Notes under the pieces: generated by a model | Told to the model about the DNA's origin: nothing | Databases searched by the model: none | Seen by the model: the letters and a program-made list of their open reading frames with translations, nothing else | Made by a program: the position numbers and the translations under genes | From: Cacajao melanocephalus | Lineage: Eukaryota > Chordata > Mammalia > Primates > Pitheciidae | Length of the DNA stretch: 64,000 bases | Assembly: GCA_963573385.1 (NCBI GenBank) | Contig: CAUYLG010008969.1 | Coordinates: 55,553-119,552 of the forward strand | Direction of reading: 5' to 3' | In this document: piece after piece, positions 54,419-64,000 of the stretch | Layout: each line of letters begins with the position of its first letter | Position numbering within the stretch: position 1 is the stretch's first letter

Positions 54419-54573
54419 CAGTTGGCCAAAGACCTCCACCAATGGCAGATAAATGTAGATGTGGCAAATGACTTGGCCCTGAAACTCCTCCGGGATTATT
54501 CTGCAGATGATACCAGAAAAGTCCACATGATAACAGAGAATATCAATACCTCTTGGGGAAGCATTCAGAAAAG
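54419..54573 (+). CDS. DMD: Dystrophin exon 54 (internal coding exon, rod domain)
   Basis: This exon follows exon 53 in frame. It begins with codons for QLAKDL directly after an atag acceptor (54415-54418) and ends aaaag before a gtatga donor. At 155 nt it equals human exon 54: 51 codons plus two nucleotides of an Arg codon finished in exon 55. It encodes the rest of spectrin-like repeat 21, including the motif DYSADDTRKVHMI. Compared with remembered human protein it differs at five of 51 residues: R to H at residue 7, T to I at 11, A to T at 44, R to G at 47, and H to Q at 50. The Thr and Gly near the end (INTSWG) are, from memory, also in mouse, so they may be ancestral. The acceptor is unusual: a poly-A run (54366-54383), then ctgac as a candidate branch point (54384-54388), then a short pyrimidine stretch broken by ataaaaatctat. 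There is no stop or frameshift. Confidence 0.96.
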
Positions 54574-54589
54574 GTATGAATTACATTAT

Positions 54590-56400
54590 TTCTAAAACTA
54601 CTGTTGGCTCTAATCATGGGGTGGTGGTACTGGATGAATAATGAAGATTTGTTTTTCCAATCCAGCTAAACTGGAGCTTGGGGGATTCAAGATGATAAAC
54701 ACCAACAAAACTCACAGACTTGGCTCAGTCATATATTTTTCAAATGAGGAACGTAAGATCTCATTTGCCCACTGTCACAAAAGTAGTGATATAACCAAGA
54801 GATTAAACAGAAAGCAAAATACCGATTTATAGCTAGAAGAGCCATTTAACAGTCTACTTTTAGAACTCTATCCAAAGAAATATCTTTCTATCTCATCATG
54901 GCATATGCTGCCTTACCTGTAATCTGATAGATAAGTCACTTTGGGATTCATGATGGAGTTATAGCTGCCAATGGTATCATCTTTGTATCTCACTCCACAC
55001 ATCCAATGGAAAAATTTGTGGAGGGTAATATGACTCATCACTTCGTTTCCCATTATACATCTATGGAAATGAACAGCTCTTGTAGACAGTATCGTAACTA
55101 ATTGTTTACTATTTGTGCTTTAAATTAATCTAAATGCCATGAGGACAGAGATTGCATCTTCTTTATTTGATACATTTCCAGGTCCTGAACCAGGTGATAT
55201 CATAGGGAGCTAGTAAATGGTCTTTGAATGATTACTCCCTTTGCATAATGTACAATTACCTTGCACATGCTGAAAAAAATAGTACCTGTACAATATGAGG
55301 AAGACCACAGTGAAAAATAAGTGAGTTCCAAAATATGACATCAATTACTGAAAAAATCAGTTAGGTGGTTTTTAACAAGAAGTCGAGGTCACCATTGGGG
55401 CCAAAACAAATTTTGAACTAAGAGCAGGAATTCTTATGAGAAACAAGATAATTGCATACGGAAATTAAGAGACCAACTAAATTTTGAAACTGAGCTAGAC
55501 ATTAGAGAGAGAGTAAACACTCCTGTGATGCTAAATTTAAGCTAGAGACCCTGGGGAATAGAGCAGCGCTAGTCCTGAATTCCAGACAGTAGGTATATAG
55601 ATGGAAAAGACCATGGAAAAGAAGATTCAACCTAAAGCTGGGAAGTTTTAATTGGAACCCTATGAAAAATACCCTGGTGGAGAAAGGGCATACTTGAATA
55701 TGGAATTGATATTTGGAAAAATTCTCATAGTAACTACTTTCTCTCAATGGCAAGACTTGGACTTTCTTCTCCAAATACAGGTCTTGTATGTGTTCAATTA
55801 AACAAGGAAAGATTCAGTTCAGGAAGAATTATTCACATAGAAGCAATTGGTATCAGAGAATCAAACATTAGACCTTAGTGGGAAATATCTGTTTCTCAAA
55901 AGGAAGCCTCTCTGGGAAAGCAAATTAAAGTAGATATTCATTTGATGAGTTTACAGAATATAAACTAAGGAGCCAAGAAGAAAGCTTGCTCATGGTATGA
56001 AACTAGACCTTCAGGAGGCTGGTCTATTCTATCTATACTGCTTTCTGACAGACCCCTCTCTTCATTCTCAAGCTCCTTGATGCCCCAAGCAACTCTCTCA
56101 GTTTTTTAAAAACACGTGGACTCAGGGAGAGGAGCATCACACACTGGCGGCAGTTGGTGGGGGTAAGGGAGAGACAGCAAGGGGTGGGGAGGGAGGGGAG
56201 GGTGGGGAGGGATAACATGGGGAGAAATGCCGGATAAAGTATGCACCTAAAGTAAAATAAAAATAAATTATTTTATTAAGGTCTTTGGATTCTTCATGGG
56301 AATGACTTTCAGTTTATATTTTTTGGCTTGGTTCCAAGAAGGTATCATCTAAGGCATGCATATAGTTACTTCTCCTATGGGTAAAGTAAATTAGAATTTT
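54590..56400. other. Intronic sequence, unassigned, with a G-rich block
   Basis: No interspersed repeat was recognised between exon 54 and 56400. The G-rich block at 56181-56211 is listed separately. Frames of 63 to 90 codons are not exon-like. Confidence 0.5.
56181..56211 (+). other. G-quadruplex-capable G-rich block
   Basis: Eight or so runs of three to four G separated by one base (ggggtggggagggagggg, then agggtggggaggg) lie on the transcribed sense strand, so both DNA and nascent RNA could fold as a quadruplex. The block sits in intron 54, 1.6 kb downstream of exon 54. Confidence 0.9.
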
Positions 56401-56409
56401 AAAAACCAA

Positions 56410-56725
56410 CTCACATTTTTAGCCCATACAGAATCTGCAGTTCACCAAGCTACTTCTGACTCATGTCTATAAAGTTCTTCCCTGTTCTTTTCTCACTTCA
56501 CATACTCTTTGCAAGAATTCATCCACTTGTGTAGTTTCAGTCTGTCGATGACTACCCATCTATATTTTCAGCTGAGAATGATCTTTTGAGTTTTATCCAT
56601 GTATATCTTACTGCTTTCTTTCGATGTTAATGTCCCGCACGAACTTCAAATTGAAAAGGTCCAAAGCTAAACTCATCGTTGCCCTCTTCTAATCTCTTTC
56701 TCCAAATGCAACCTACTTCTATTGT
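56410..56725 (+). repeat. L2 LINE fragment, sense
   Basis: gagttttatccatgtatatc, gatgttaatgtcccgcacga, acttcaaattgaaaaggtcc and aaagctaaactcatcgttgc follow L2 order (catctcaaactcaacatgtc, then aaaactgaactc-like text). Confidence 0.65.
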
Positions 56726-56728
56726 CCT

Positions 56729-57093
56729 TGTCTTAGTCCTTTTTGTGCTTCTATAACAAAATACCAGAGACTGGGTAATTTATAATGAACAGGAATGTGT
56801 TGGCTCATAGTTCTGGAGGCTGGGAAGTCCAAGCTTAAGGGGCTGGAATCTGGTAAGGGCCTTTTGTTGTGTCATGATCCCATGATGGAGGGTGGAAGAG
56901 CTAGAGAGAGAAAAAAAAATGAGACCAAACTTGTCCTTATATGAAACTTACTCCCACAGTAATGACACTAATCTATTCATGAGGGTAGAGTCTTCATGTC
57001 CTAATCATCTCTTAAAGGTCACACTTACTACTGTTGCAATGGCAATTAAATTTTACCATAAGTTGGGGGGGGTGCAAACATTTAAACCGTAGC
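56729..57093 (-). mobile_element. MST/THE1-type MaLR LTR, antisense
   Basis: tgtcttagtcctttttgtgc, tgggtaatttataatgaaca, gttggctcatagttctggag, ttcatgagggtagagtcttc and cctaatcatctcttaaaggt are MaLR LTR text in reverse, ending near aaccgtagc. It adjoins matching internal sequence. Confidence 0.9.
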
Positions 57094-57315
57094 TTTCTGC
57101 CCCTTTTATCCCAAAATTCATGTTCTTCTCACAGACAGAATACATTCATTTCATCCCAAAAGCCCCAAAAGTCTTAACTCATTTCAGCATAAACTCAAAA
57201 GTCCAGTCTAATATAAATTAGATATTGATGAGTCTCAAGGCAAAATTCATCCTGAGGCAAATTCCCCCCTATCTCTGAGCCTGCAAAATCAAATCAAGTT
57301 CAGGTCCTCACCCCC
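57094..57315 (-). mobile_element. MaLR internal sequence, antisense
   Basis: attcatgttcttctcacaga, ccaaaagtcttaactcattt, cagcataaactcaaaagtcc and gagcctgcaaaatcaaatca match the segment next to the LTR in THE1/MST internal regions. It breaks off near 57315 with no second LTR. It has no intact coding frame. Confidence 0.75.
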
Positions 57316-57619
57316 TAACCTTCCCAGCTTCGGGTAACCACCAATCACAGAAAGTTTTATTGATAGTCCTGCTCTAGATCATCATTGCCCATGTTCACTT
57401 AAGCTATTTACCATAGTGTTCCATTATTGGAACACGAAGCATGGAGTTATTTACATTCCAAGGTCATTGCAACATAATTGCAAAAATTCAAAAAATTGTG
57501 ACCTTAGGCATAAATGGGTTAAGCAGTTTAGGGTACATTTATAATAATTATGTACTATACTACTACAAAAATCTTATTGCTTCAATTTATAAATAAAAAG
57601 TGTTATCTCTACACTGTGG

Positions 57620-58007
57620 TTTTTATTTTTATTTTTTGACTTTTATTTTAAGTTCAGAGGTACATGTGCAGATTTGTTACATAGGTAAACTTGTATCATG
57701 GGGTTTGTTGTATAGATTATTTCCTCACCTAGGTGTTAATCCTGGTACCCATTAGTTATTTTTCCTGATCCTCTCGCATCTCCCCCCCTCCACCCTCTAA
57801 TAGTCCCTAGATTACGTTGTTCCCCTCTATATGTCCATGTGCTCTCATCATTTAGCTCCCACTTATAAGTGAGAACATGTGGTATTTGGTTTTCTGTTCC
57901 TGTGTTAGTTTGCTAAGGACAATGGCCTTCAGTTCCATCCATGTCCCTGCAAAGGACATGATCTCATTCTTTTTTATGACTACATAGTATTCCATGGTAT
58001 TTGTGTT
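57620..58007 (-). mobile_element. L1 3' end, antisense, 5'-truncated
   Basis: agttcagaggtacatgtgca, gatttgttacataggtaaac, cccacttataagtgagaaca, cagttccatccatgtccctg and tacatagtattccatggta are L1 3' UTR and end-of-ORF2 text in reverse. Divergence is lower than in the long L1, fitting an L1PA/PB-age insertion. The truncation is at about 58007. Confidence 0.95.
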
Positions 58008-58009
58008 GG

Positions 58010-59385
58010 TCTCAAAAACTACAGCTATGAAAAGATGCTTTTGTTTTTTGCTTTTGTTGTTAAGTTCATCTTAGAAAGGAAAGATTAAGAATATAAATAT
58101 TTTGGTTATAGAGAAAAAGTATCTCATATCTTTGATAAACCTCTGTAACTATGGCTTTTTAGGTAGGAGGGATTCTGTGGAAAGCATTCTGATTACATCA
58201 CTTCTAACAGTTCAGGTTAGACACCATTTTACTGTGAAACACGGATGTATTGCCTACACTGAGACTTTCAGTCATATGGAGAAATCTATGCAAAATTTTT
58301 AGACATTTGAAAGAATATTTAAATTGGCAATGAAATGTTTAGTTTTAAACTGTTGAATGTTAAGATATAAAAGATACTTGGAAGAACTTTACTTTGATAT
58401 CAGACACTGCCACGTTGTAGTTTCAAGACAATAATACAAAAGTAAACTAATATTAGTTTATATTTTACTGTTTAAGTTTATTAATACATCAGATGAGTCC
58501 TCAAATTCTACAGTGGCTTTTGATAGGACCATTTTTATTTGCCATTTTATATAGAATAGATAAATATAAATAGCCATTTATGCTTAAAAGGATCGAATCT
58601 ACTATTTATGGAAAAAAGAGAAGGCTGCTTCTCAACTAAATTGTACAGTTTAGAAATGCAGATCTGAACATAGATTATTGTTGTGAGCTATGTAGGAAAA
58701 TATTTTGTTTTCCTTATCATATTTCTTATAGAGTCCATGTTAACACATAAGGCCAGAAATGTAAGACTCTGCAAGTTCATTTCTTTCTCTTCAATCTCTG
58801 TGAATAGATATGAATTTGTGAATAAGATAATATTAGATGTGATAATATAAATTATTGTGAGAAGCCTCTAAGGATTAGATTTCAAGGACTGCCATCTGGC
58901 TGATGACTTTATGATGACACTGTCATGAGATTTCATTTCCTTATTTCTATTCCAGGATCACCCTTTAAACAAGAAATATGCATTAACTCTGAATTGTCTG
59001 TTTGTAGCTGTATGAGGGATTCCACAACTACCAACTAGCCAGGTGAAAACTCATCAAGCAGAGGAGATGGTCCTTGTATCAGATGGTTAAACACGGCTAG
59101 AAGTTCCTTAGCTAAGCTCCTAGATGCTTAAAAAAAAATCCCTCTAGGTTCTAAGAAAGATTCAACATGTACATGTGTGTATATGTATGTGTTTACATAC
59201 ATCCATATATATGTATATGCATTTGCATCCATATACATACAAACACGCTTTCTTCCTTAAAATAACATCTTGGTATTCTCTGTCCTTCCTAATAATATGT
59301 TTTATATTTTAATGATCACAAATAATAGTTGATTGTCTGAAAATTTTTTTTATCTGAAAAAATTACCTATTTTCTCCAACTTTGA
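58010..59385. other. Intronic sequence without recognised interspersed repeats
   Basis: Unassigned. A block of alternating TACATA/TATGTA at 59165-59245 (gtacatgtgtgtatatgtat, then ccatatacatacaaacac) has imperfect dyad symmetry. Confidence 0.5.
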
Positions 59386-59389
59386 CAAC

Positions 59390-60000
59390 CTTGAAAGTGC
59401 TTGTAAGTCACTCTTTGCTTCTGTATTCCTAGGTCCTTTCTCCTCTTCTTCACTTCATTGAAACACGAAAAAAGAAAAAAAAATGAGCCCTATTTTGCAT
59501 GCAGCCAGGAGCTACTGTAGTTAAACATTAGATCTCTTCCACATTCTCCAACATATTGTTTTAGTAATTATTCTATTTTCTTTCTCTTGGATAATCAATT
59601 TCTTTCTTCTTTTTGCTCCTTGCCTTTAGCAGGCCAACATATTCAAGTCTCCCTCATCCTAAAAGAACCTTTTTACTATATCATTTTTTTCTAACCAGTT
59701 GTCCTTGCTTCTCCTTACTATATAATTTTTTTAAGCAGTAGTTGACATTAATGTTTCCTGTTCTTTAGCTACTGGCTGGTTATACTTTGACCCACTCCAA
59801 GCTCACATCCCCAGCACCACCACTTTATGAAAACAAGGACTTACTAAGATCATCAATGATTTCGTAATAGCTAATTACTATATTTTAATCCATCCATCTA
59901 CTTGACTACATTTTAACATTGATCCTGTTGGTCAACTGTACTAGTCAAAACTTTATCCTCCTTGGTTCCCAGAACAATATTATCTTGCAAATCTCTTATT
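59390..60000 (+). repeat. L2 LINE fragment, sense (upstream of reverse transcriptase)
   Basis: ctaagatcatcaatgatttc, ttttaatccatccatctact and ccactccaagctcacatccc follow L2 text (aaggtcaccaatgacctcc-like). The left boundary is vague and the repeat is strongly decayed. Confidence 0.5.
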
Positions 60001-60017
60001 TCTCTAATCATATACGA

Positions 60018-60125
60018 AGTAAGTAAAATAATTTTTATAATGTTGTTGGCACAATGCCTAGCACAGATTAAGAACTCAGTGAAATATCACCTGCCAACAA
60101 CATTATAAAAATTATTTTACTTACT
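60018..60125. repeat. Perfect 34-bp inverted repeat with 40-nt loop
   Basis: The left arm 60018-60051 begins agtaagtaaaataatttt and ends tgttgttggca. The right arm 60092-60125 begins tgccaacaacattataaa and is its exact reverse complement with no mismatch. Pairing stops at both ends (60017/60126 and 60052/60091). The 40-nt loop is MIR/L2-like (aatgcctagcacagattaag). Confidence 0.97.
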
Positions 60126-60159
60126 CAACAAATACTTTTGTATAAAGTATATGCTAGTT

Positions 60160-61170
60160 AGGCCCAGTAATTGTTACTTGATATAGGGCAATGAAACCTA
60201 CCCTCAGAAAAGCTTATAATCTGGGAAACAGAATTTGGGAGACAGACAGATATTGACAAATAAAAATTAAATATATGATGTGTCAGATGGTCATACATGC
60301 AATGTGGAAGAATAAATAGGAAAACAAGTGGAGAGAAAGAGAGAGAGAGGTGGAAGAACAGGGCTGCCATGAAAATGTGGTAATCAAAAAAAGTCTTACT
60401 GAAAAGGTGAAATTTAAGCAAATTCTAAAGGACCTGAGGATGTGGGCCATATGTATCATTGGGGTGGAAAAAGTAGACCAGGAGGTCCTAATAAGTGAAA
60501 ATGCCCTGAAGCAGGAATATTCTTGGCATGTTGAAGGAACCTTAAAAGGGAGATCAGTTAGGCAGAAAAGGATCAAGTGAGAAGGAAGGTAGTTGACAAT
60601 AAATTTAGAGGGGTAACTGGCATCTCATTACATTGGCCTTTTAGGTCTTTCTATGGACTTTAGCTTTGAATTGAATAATATGGGAGTTATTGGAGGGTTT
60701 TGAATGGAGGCGTGACATGTTTTGTCTTATCTGGCTCCTCTGATAATAAACTAAATGGAAGTAGTGAGACCCTTAGGAAACTGATGTGATAATTCAGTCA
60801 AGAAATGACTGTGACTGAGATCAGAATGGGAGAGGTGAATGTGGTGGGGAGTGGTTGGATTCTACTATATTTTGAGTACAGAGTACGAAAGATGTTATAA
60901 TGGAATACATTTAGGTGTGAGAGAAAGAGAGGAGTCAAGGAAGATGCAAGAATTTTTAACCTGAGCAACTGGAAGATGGGGTAACCATTGACTGAGATGG
61001 GGAAGGCTCCAAGAGTAACATATTTTGGGAAGAAGATGTGGACATGCTACATTTGAAATGCCTTTTATACATCTAGGAGATGTGTGGAGTAGATAGCTGG
61101 ATATTCAAATCTTAAGTTATGGGAAATAGCTCAAGATACAAAGTTGGGAGTTATAACAATGATCAGTGCA
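60160..61170 (-). repeat. L2 LINE, antisense, about 1 kb
   Basis: tgaaacctaccctcagaaaa, cctgaagcaggaatattctt, ggcgtgacatgttttgtctt, ctgagcaactggaagatggg, tgactgagatggggaaggct and tggacatgctacatttgaaa run in antisense L2 order. The 76-codon plus-strand frame (60350-60580) and the two minus-strand frames are inside this repeat. Confidence 0.78.
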
Positions 61171-61189
61171 CATTCTCATTCCTCAATAC

Positions 61190-61800
61190 AATTTTAAATG
61201 TTAATGTTCCACTCTTAATTCTCTCTCTTCTTTCTCGCTACACATTTTGAGTAGCTTTGTCTGTTGGCTTCAGCTAACGTTAAGACTACTCAGTGTCAAC
61301 TTCCATCTTACACCCTTCTTCGGATCTCCAGAACCATACTTTCAGTCACCTACCCTATATTACCACCTCCATATGTTATAAGCTCCAAAATGTGTTAAGT
61401 AGAATGCATTATCTGCCCCTAAAACAATGCTAAATTTTCTGTATTTTCAATGTAAGTGTAATTGCCTAAGTTAATTGTCTCAAAAACTGGAAATCTAAGA
61501 ATTACCGTCTACCTTTCCCTTGATCTCTCTTTCCCAATCTACTGACACATTTATTAAATTGGCTTCCAAATTCTGTGAATTCTACTTCAAAACTGCTCTA
61601 GAAACAATTTCCTCTCTTTATCCCTATTGTCACTTCATCCTAAAGCCTTTTCATCCTTTGTAGATTTCTGGGAGAGTGTAACCACATTTTCTCTGTCCTG
61701 CCAGTCATCAAGTCTTTACACTAATTTGACATTCACACTAGACTTTGATCTGTCTTCCTTAAAATGCATCTTCTTGCTTCCCTTTGATTCCAGTGCTCTT
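61190..61800 (+). repeat. L2 LINE, sense, head-to-head with the previous L2
   Basis: tgtctcaaaaactggaaatc, taagaattaccgtctacctt, ttccaaattctgtgaattct, acttcaaaactgctctagaa and cctattgtcacttcatccta follow sense L2 order (tgtcgattctacctcctaaa-like). Confidence 0.72.
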
Positions 61801-62380
61801 TTTTTTCCCCTCCTGAGACTTGATGCAAGATATTTACATGTATGACGTATTTCCAAAAGCATTCCCAAATTTTTCTGAAAGTAAAAACAAGTGAAAAAGT
61901 AAAACTTTTTTTTCCTGGGAAGAAAAGCCAATAGTGTTATACATTTTTGCTTGTTCATTTGTTTGTTTATTTAGGAGAAGGAAAGGCATTTGAACTTCAC
62001 AAGAGTCTTATATGCTGTGTTTACAAATACTATCCCTTGGCAATACAATTTTAGAGTTCCTTTTCTGGAACTGCTTGAGGACTGTTTTATGATCCTCAGC
62101 AGACTGTTGTATTATTTTGTAGCCACACCTTGTATTTGCTGAGTAATTGTATTCAATAATTGTTTGTAAATTGAATGAAACAATTCATCAGATGTTGGGC
62201 ACTGAATGGCTTTGGATTATTTCCAAAAATTTAAAGGATAAAGATTTGCTGCCCTCAAAGCTATGTACCAAAATATGATAGAATGCTGGCAGGACATTTG
62301 TTTAAAATACAACTTTTATTACATTGGGGGCTGCTCATAATACATATGTAGCACATTTTATTCAAAATATTAAAGTTCCT

Positions 62381-62668
62381 GGCTGAACATGAACCCATAA
62401 TCCCAGCACTTTGGGAAGCCGAGGTGGAGATGGGAGGATCACTAGAGGCCAAGAGTTTGAGATCAGCCTGGGCAACACAGACCCCATTTCTACAAATCAT
62501 TTTTTAAAACAGCCAAGTTTATAGTCCCAGCTACTTGGGAATCTGAGGCAAGAGGATTCTTTGAACCTATGAGTTCAGTTTAACTCTGCAGTGAGCTACG
62601 ATCATGCCAGTGTGCTCCAGCCTGGGTGACACGTGATACTCTGTCTCTTAAAATTAAATTAAATTAAA
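62381..62668 (+). mobile_element. Old AluJ-type element, sense
   Basis: tggctgaacatgaacccata, atcccagcactttgggaagc, gagatcagcctgggcaacac, ttatagtcccagctacttgg and cagtgagctacgatcatgcc show J-type text. The tail is (AAATT)n (62649-62668). Divergence is high. Confidence 0.93.
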
Positions 62669-62669
62669 G

Positions 62670-62950
62670 CTACAAATAACCCTAAAGCCACCAGTTCAAC
62701 CCTCTTAATTTTGAATACCCTATTTTAAATTCCTCTCATACAAAATACACCTGCTAGTCCATTATAAGGACTGAGAGGATTTGGTATGTTAAAACATTTC
62801 ATCCTTTATCAACTCCTTTAGGTACACTTCTTTTAGCAGTATGAGAAAGTGTCTCTTGGCTCTTCAGGAGAGAGTTATGTGTATAATTACAAGACATTCT
62901 CATTTTTATATTGCTGAGACCCAATTTTCCCAACTGATTATGAAGCATAG
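62670..62950. other. Intronic sequence without recognised features
   Basis: Unassigned short stretch between two Alu pieces. Confidence 0.5.
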
Positions 62951-62959
62951 CAATTCTTC

Positions 62960-63049
62960 AGAGGTTGCAGTGAGCTGAGATCGTGCCACTGCACTGCCAC
63001 CTGGGCAACAAAGCGAGACTCTGTCTCCAAAAAAAAAAAAAAAAAAAAA
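62960..63049 (+). mobile_element. Alu 3' fragment, severely 5'-truncated, sense
   Basis: Only the last part of the right arm (agaggttgcagtgagctgag to gagactctgtctcc) plus a poly-A tail of about 21 remain. aattct flanks both ends (62952-62957 and 63051-63056), which suggests a truncated insertion rather than later deletion. Confidence 0.9.
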
Positions 63050-63059
63050 GAATTCTCGC

Positions 63060-63965
63060 CATTCTACAATAGGATAATATAACATCTATTTTTGAAACCT
63101 TGGGGCTCTGGGCCAGGGAGTGTCATGATCCATATGGATCTAAAAGGTTCATAGTGGTAACAGCTTTCTTCATTTTATGTCATCTCCTTTCAAGTTATTA
63201 GAATGTTTCTAGCTTGCAGGGATTGCACACAAAGGGAGACATTTGGAACCATGTCATTGGTGATTTACTGGTACGGAAAATTACCCGGTGATGTAGCCAA
63301 GTAGCCATTTTTATTCTAACCTGGTCCTATAGTCCTGAATGGGGCTGAACCAACACACCAAAATATATGCTTAGAAATGCTCATATGTATCAGTTTTCCC
63401 AGGAAAAACAATAATATAGAAAACTTACCATGGTGTCCTAACAAAAGTTATAGGATACCAACAGACTGTTTTTTATTCATGAATGTCATATTATGGTATC
63501 AAAATTAAAGCAAATGGAAGGAAATTTCTCTTATTTGGTTTAATTGAACCATTAATGTTAACTACAATACCCAATATGTTACTTTTCAATTATATTTATA
63601 TTTTTCTTTTTATTTCTATCTGTATCATTCTCAGAAAGACTTCTTTAAAACATTCAATAAAAATAGAATTTAGTTAGATTTATTTTTAGGAAGTTGAGTT
63701 TTTTTGAAAAATGAATACAATCATCACTTGACTTAATTTTTATCTGTATACTTCTAGTAATCTTACAGTTTTGGGATCTTTGGCTTTATTCAGTATATAA
63801 TAGGGATCTGTTTTCTTTTCTTTCTATAAATCACTAATTCAAATTATTTCTTATATTAAAAATATACAGGACATATAGGGATTAATGAGTTTTATGAAAT
63901 CTAATCTTTTGAATTTCCCCCTAAAAAGGGATGTCATTTAAGCAATTCTAGGTTGTGATCAATGG

Positions 63966-63968
<3 letters not shown>
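63060..63968. other. Intronic sequence without recognised features
   Basis: AT-rich unassigned sequence. Confidence 0.5.

Positions 63969-63969
<1 letters not shown>

Positions 63970-64000
<31 letters not shown>
63970..64000. repeat. Poly-T run at the window end
   Basis: An uninterrupted run of 31 T. In this orientation it could be the tail of an antisense Alu or L1 whose body begins beyond the window. Nothing more can be said from the visible part. Confidence 0.9.

Larger units (their letters stand above)
54574..64000 (+). other. DMD: DMD intron 54 (5' part)
   Basis: All sequence after the exon 54 donor is intronic. I remember human intron 54 as about 30 kb, and no exon 55 sequence is found, as expected. 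The content is a G-rich block, a MaLR LTR with internal sequence, L1 and L2 fragments, a perfect inverted repeat, Alu pieces, and a terminal poly-T. Confidence 0.9.

Overview
The window is primate X-linked genomic DNA from the dystrophin gene (DMD), read in the gene's own direction. Two exons can be recognised from their sequence, exact length, splice sites and reading frame. They match human DMD exon 53 (212 nt, 39085-39296) and exon 54 (155 nt, 54419-54573). Everything else is intron: the 3' part of intron 52 (1-39084), all of intron 53 (39297-54418, 15.1 kb) and the 5' part of intron 54 (54574-64000). No other protein gene, RNA gene, promoter, CRISPR array or prokaryote-type feature is supported. 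Almost all the short open frames are chance frames or lie inside Alu, L1 and L2 repeats.

The many Alu elements place the source in the primates. Compared with human exons as I remember them, exon 53 differs at about 5 of 212 positions (one amino acid) and exon 54 at about 7 of 155 (five amino acids). That is too many for human or another ape. One fairly intact Alu (12311-12587) has a 7-bp duplication in its right arm that I associate with New World monkey Alu subfamilies. A platyrrhine monkey is my best guess, held only moderately; an Old World monkey is not excluded.

Layout. Intron 52: ancient L2 and MIR pieces, a GT/CA block (2.9 kb), Alus at 3.5, 4.2, 12.3, 16.8, 23.1, 25.5, 26.3 and 38.0 kb, a MaLR LTR (7.8 kb), an L2 carrying an Alu and a MER5-type element (22.6-24.3 kb), and a cluster of L1 fragments ending in a roughly 5-kb antisense L1 with most of ORF2 (29.8-35.8 kb). 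Exon 53 follows, with one Alu upstream and an oppositely oriented Alu downstream. Intron 53: an AluJ-type element, MIR and MER-type fragments, AT repeats, a mixed-orientation L1 patch (45 kb), L2 interrupted by another old repeat (47.7-49.1 kb), an L1 tail, and an Alu with target-site duplication (52.7 kb). Exon 54 follows a poly-A tract. Intron 54: a G-rich quadruplex candidate (56.2 kb), a MaLR LTR with internal sequence (56.7-57.3 kb), an L1 tail (57.6 kb), an inverted pair of L2 fragments (60-61.8 kb) with a perfect 34-bp inverted repeat beside it, and two Alus. The window ends in a run of 31 T.

The two exons splice in frame and encode the end of spectrin-like repeat 20 and most or all of repeat 21 of the dystrophin rod. 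I found no new biological system. The most notable signals are structural: a perfect 34-bp inverted repeat, small template-switch-like and tandem duplications, the Alu pair around exon 53, the lineage-informative Alu, and an uneven amount of amino-acid change between the two exons.
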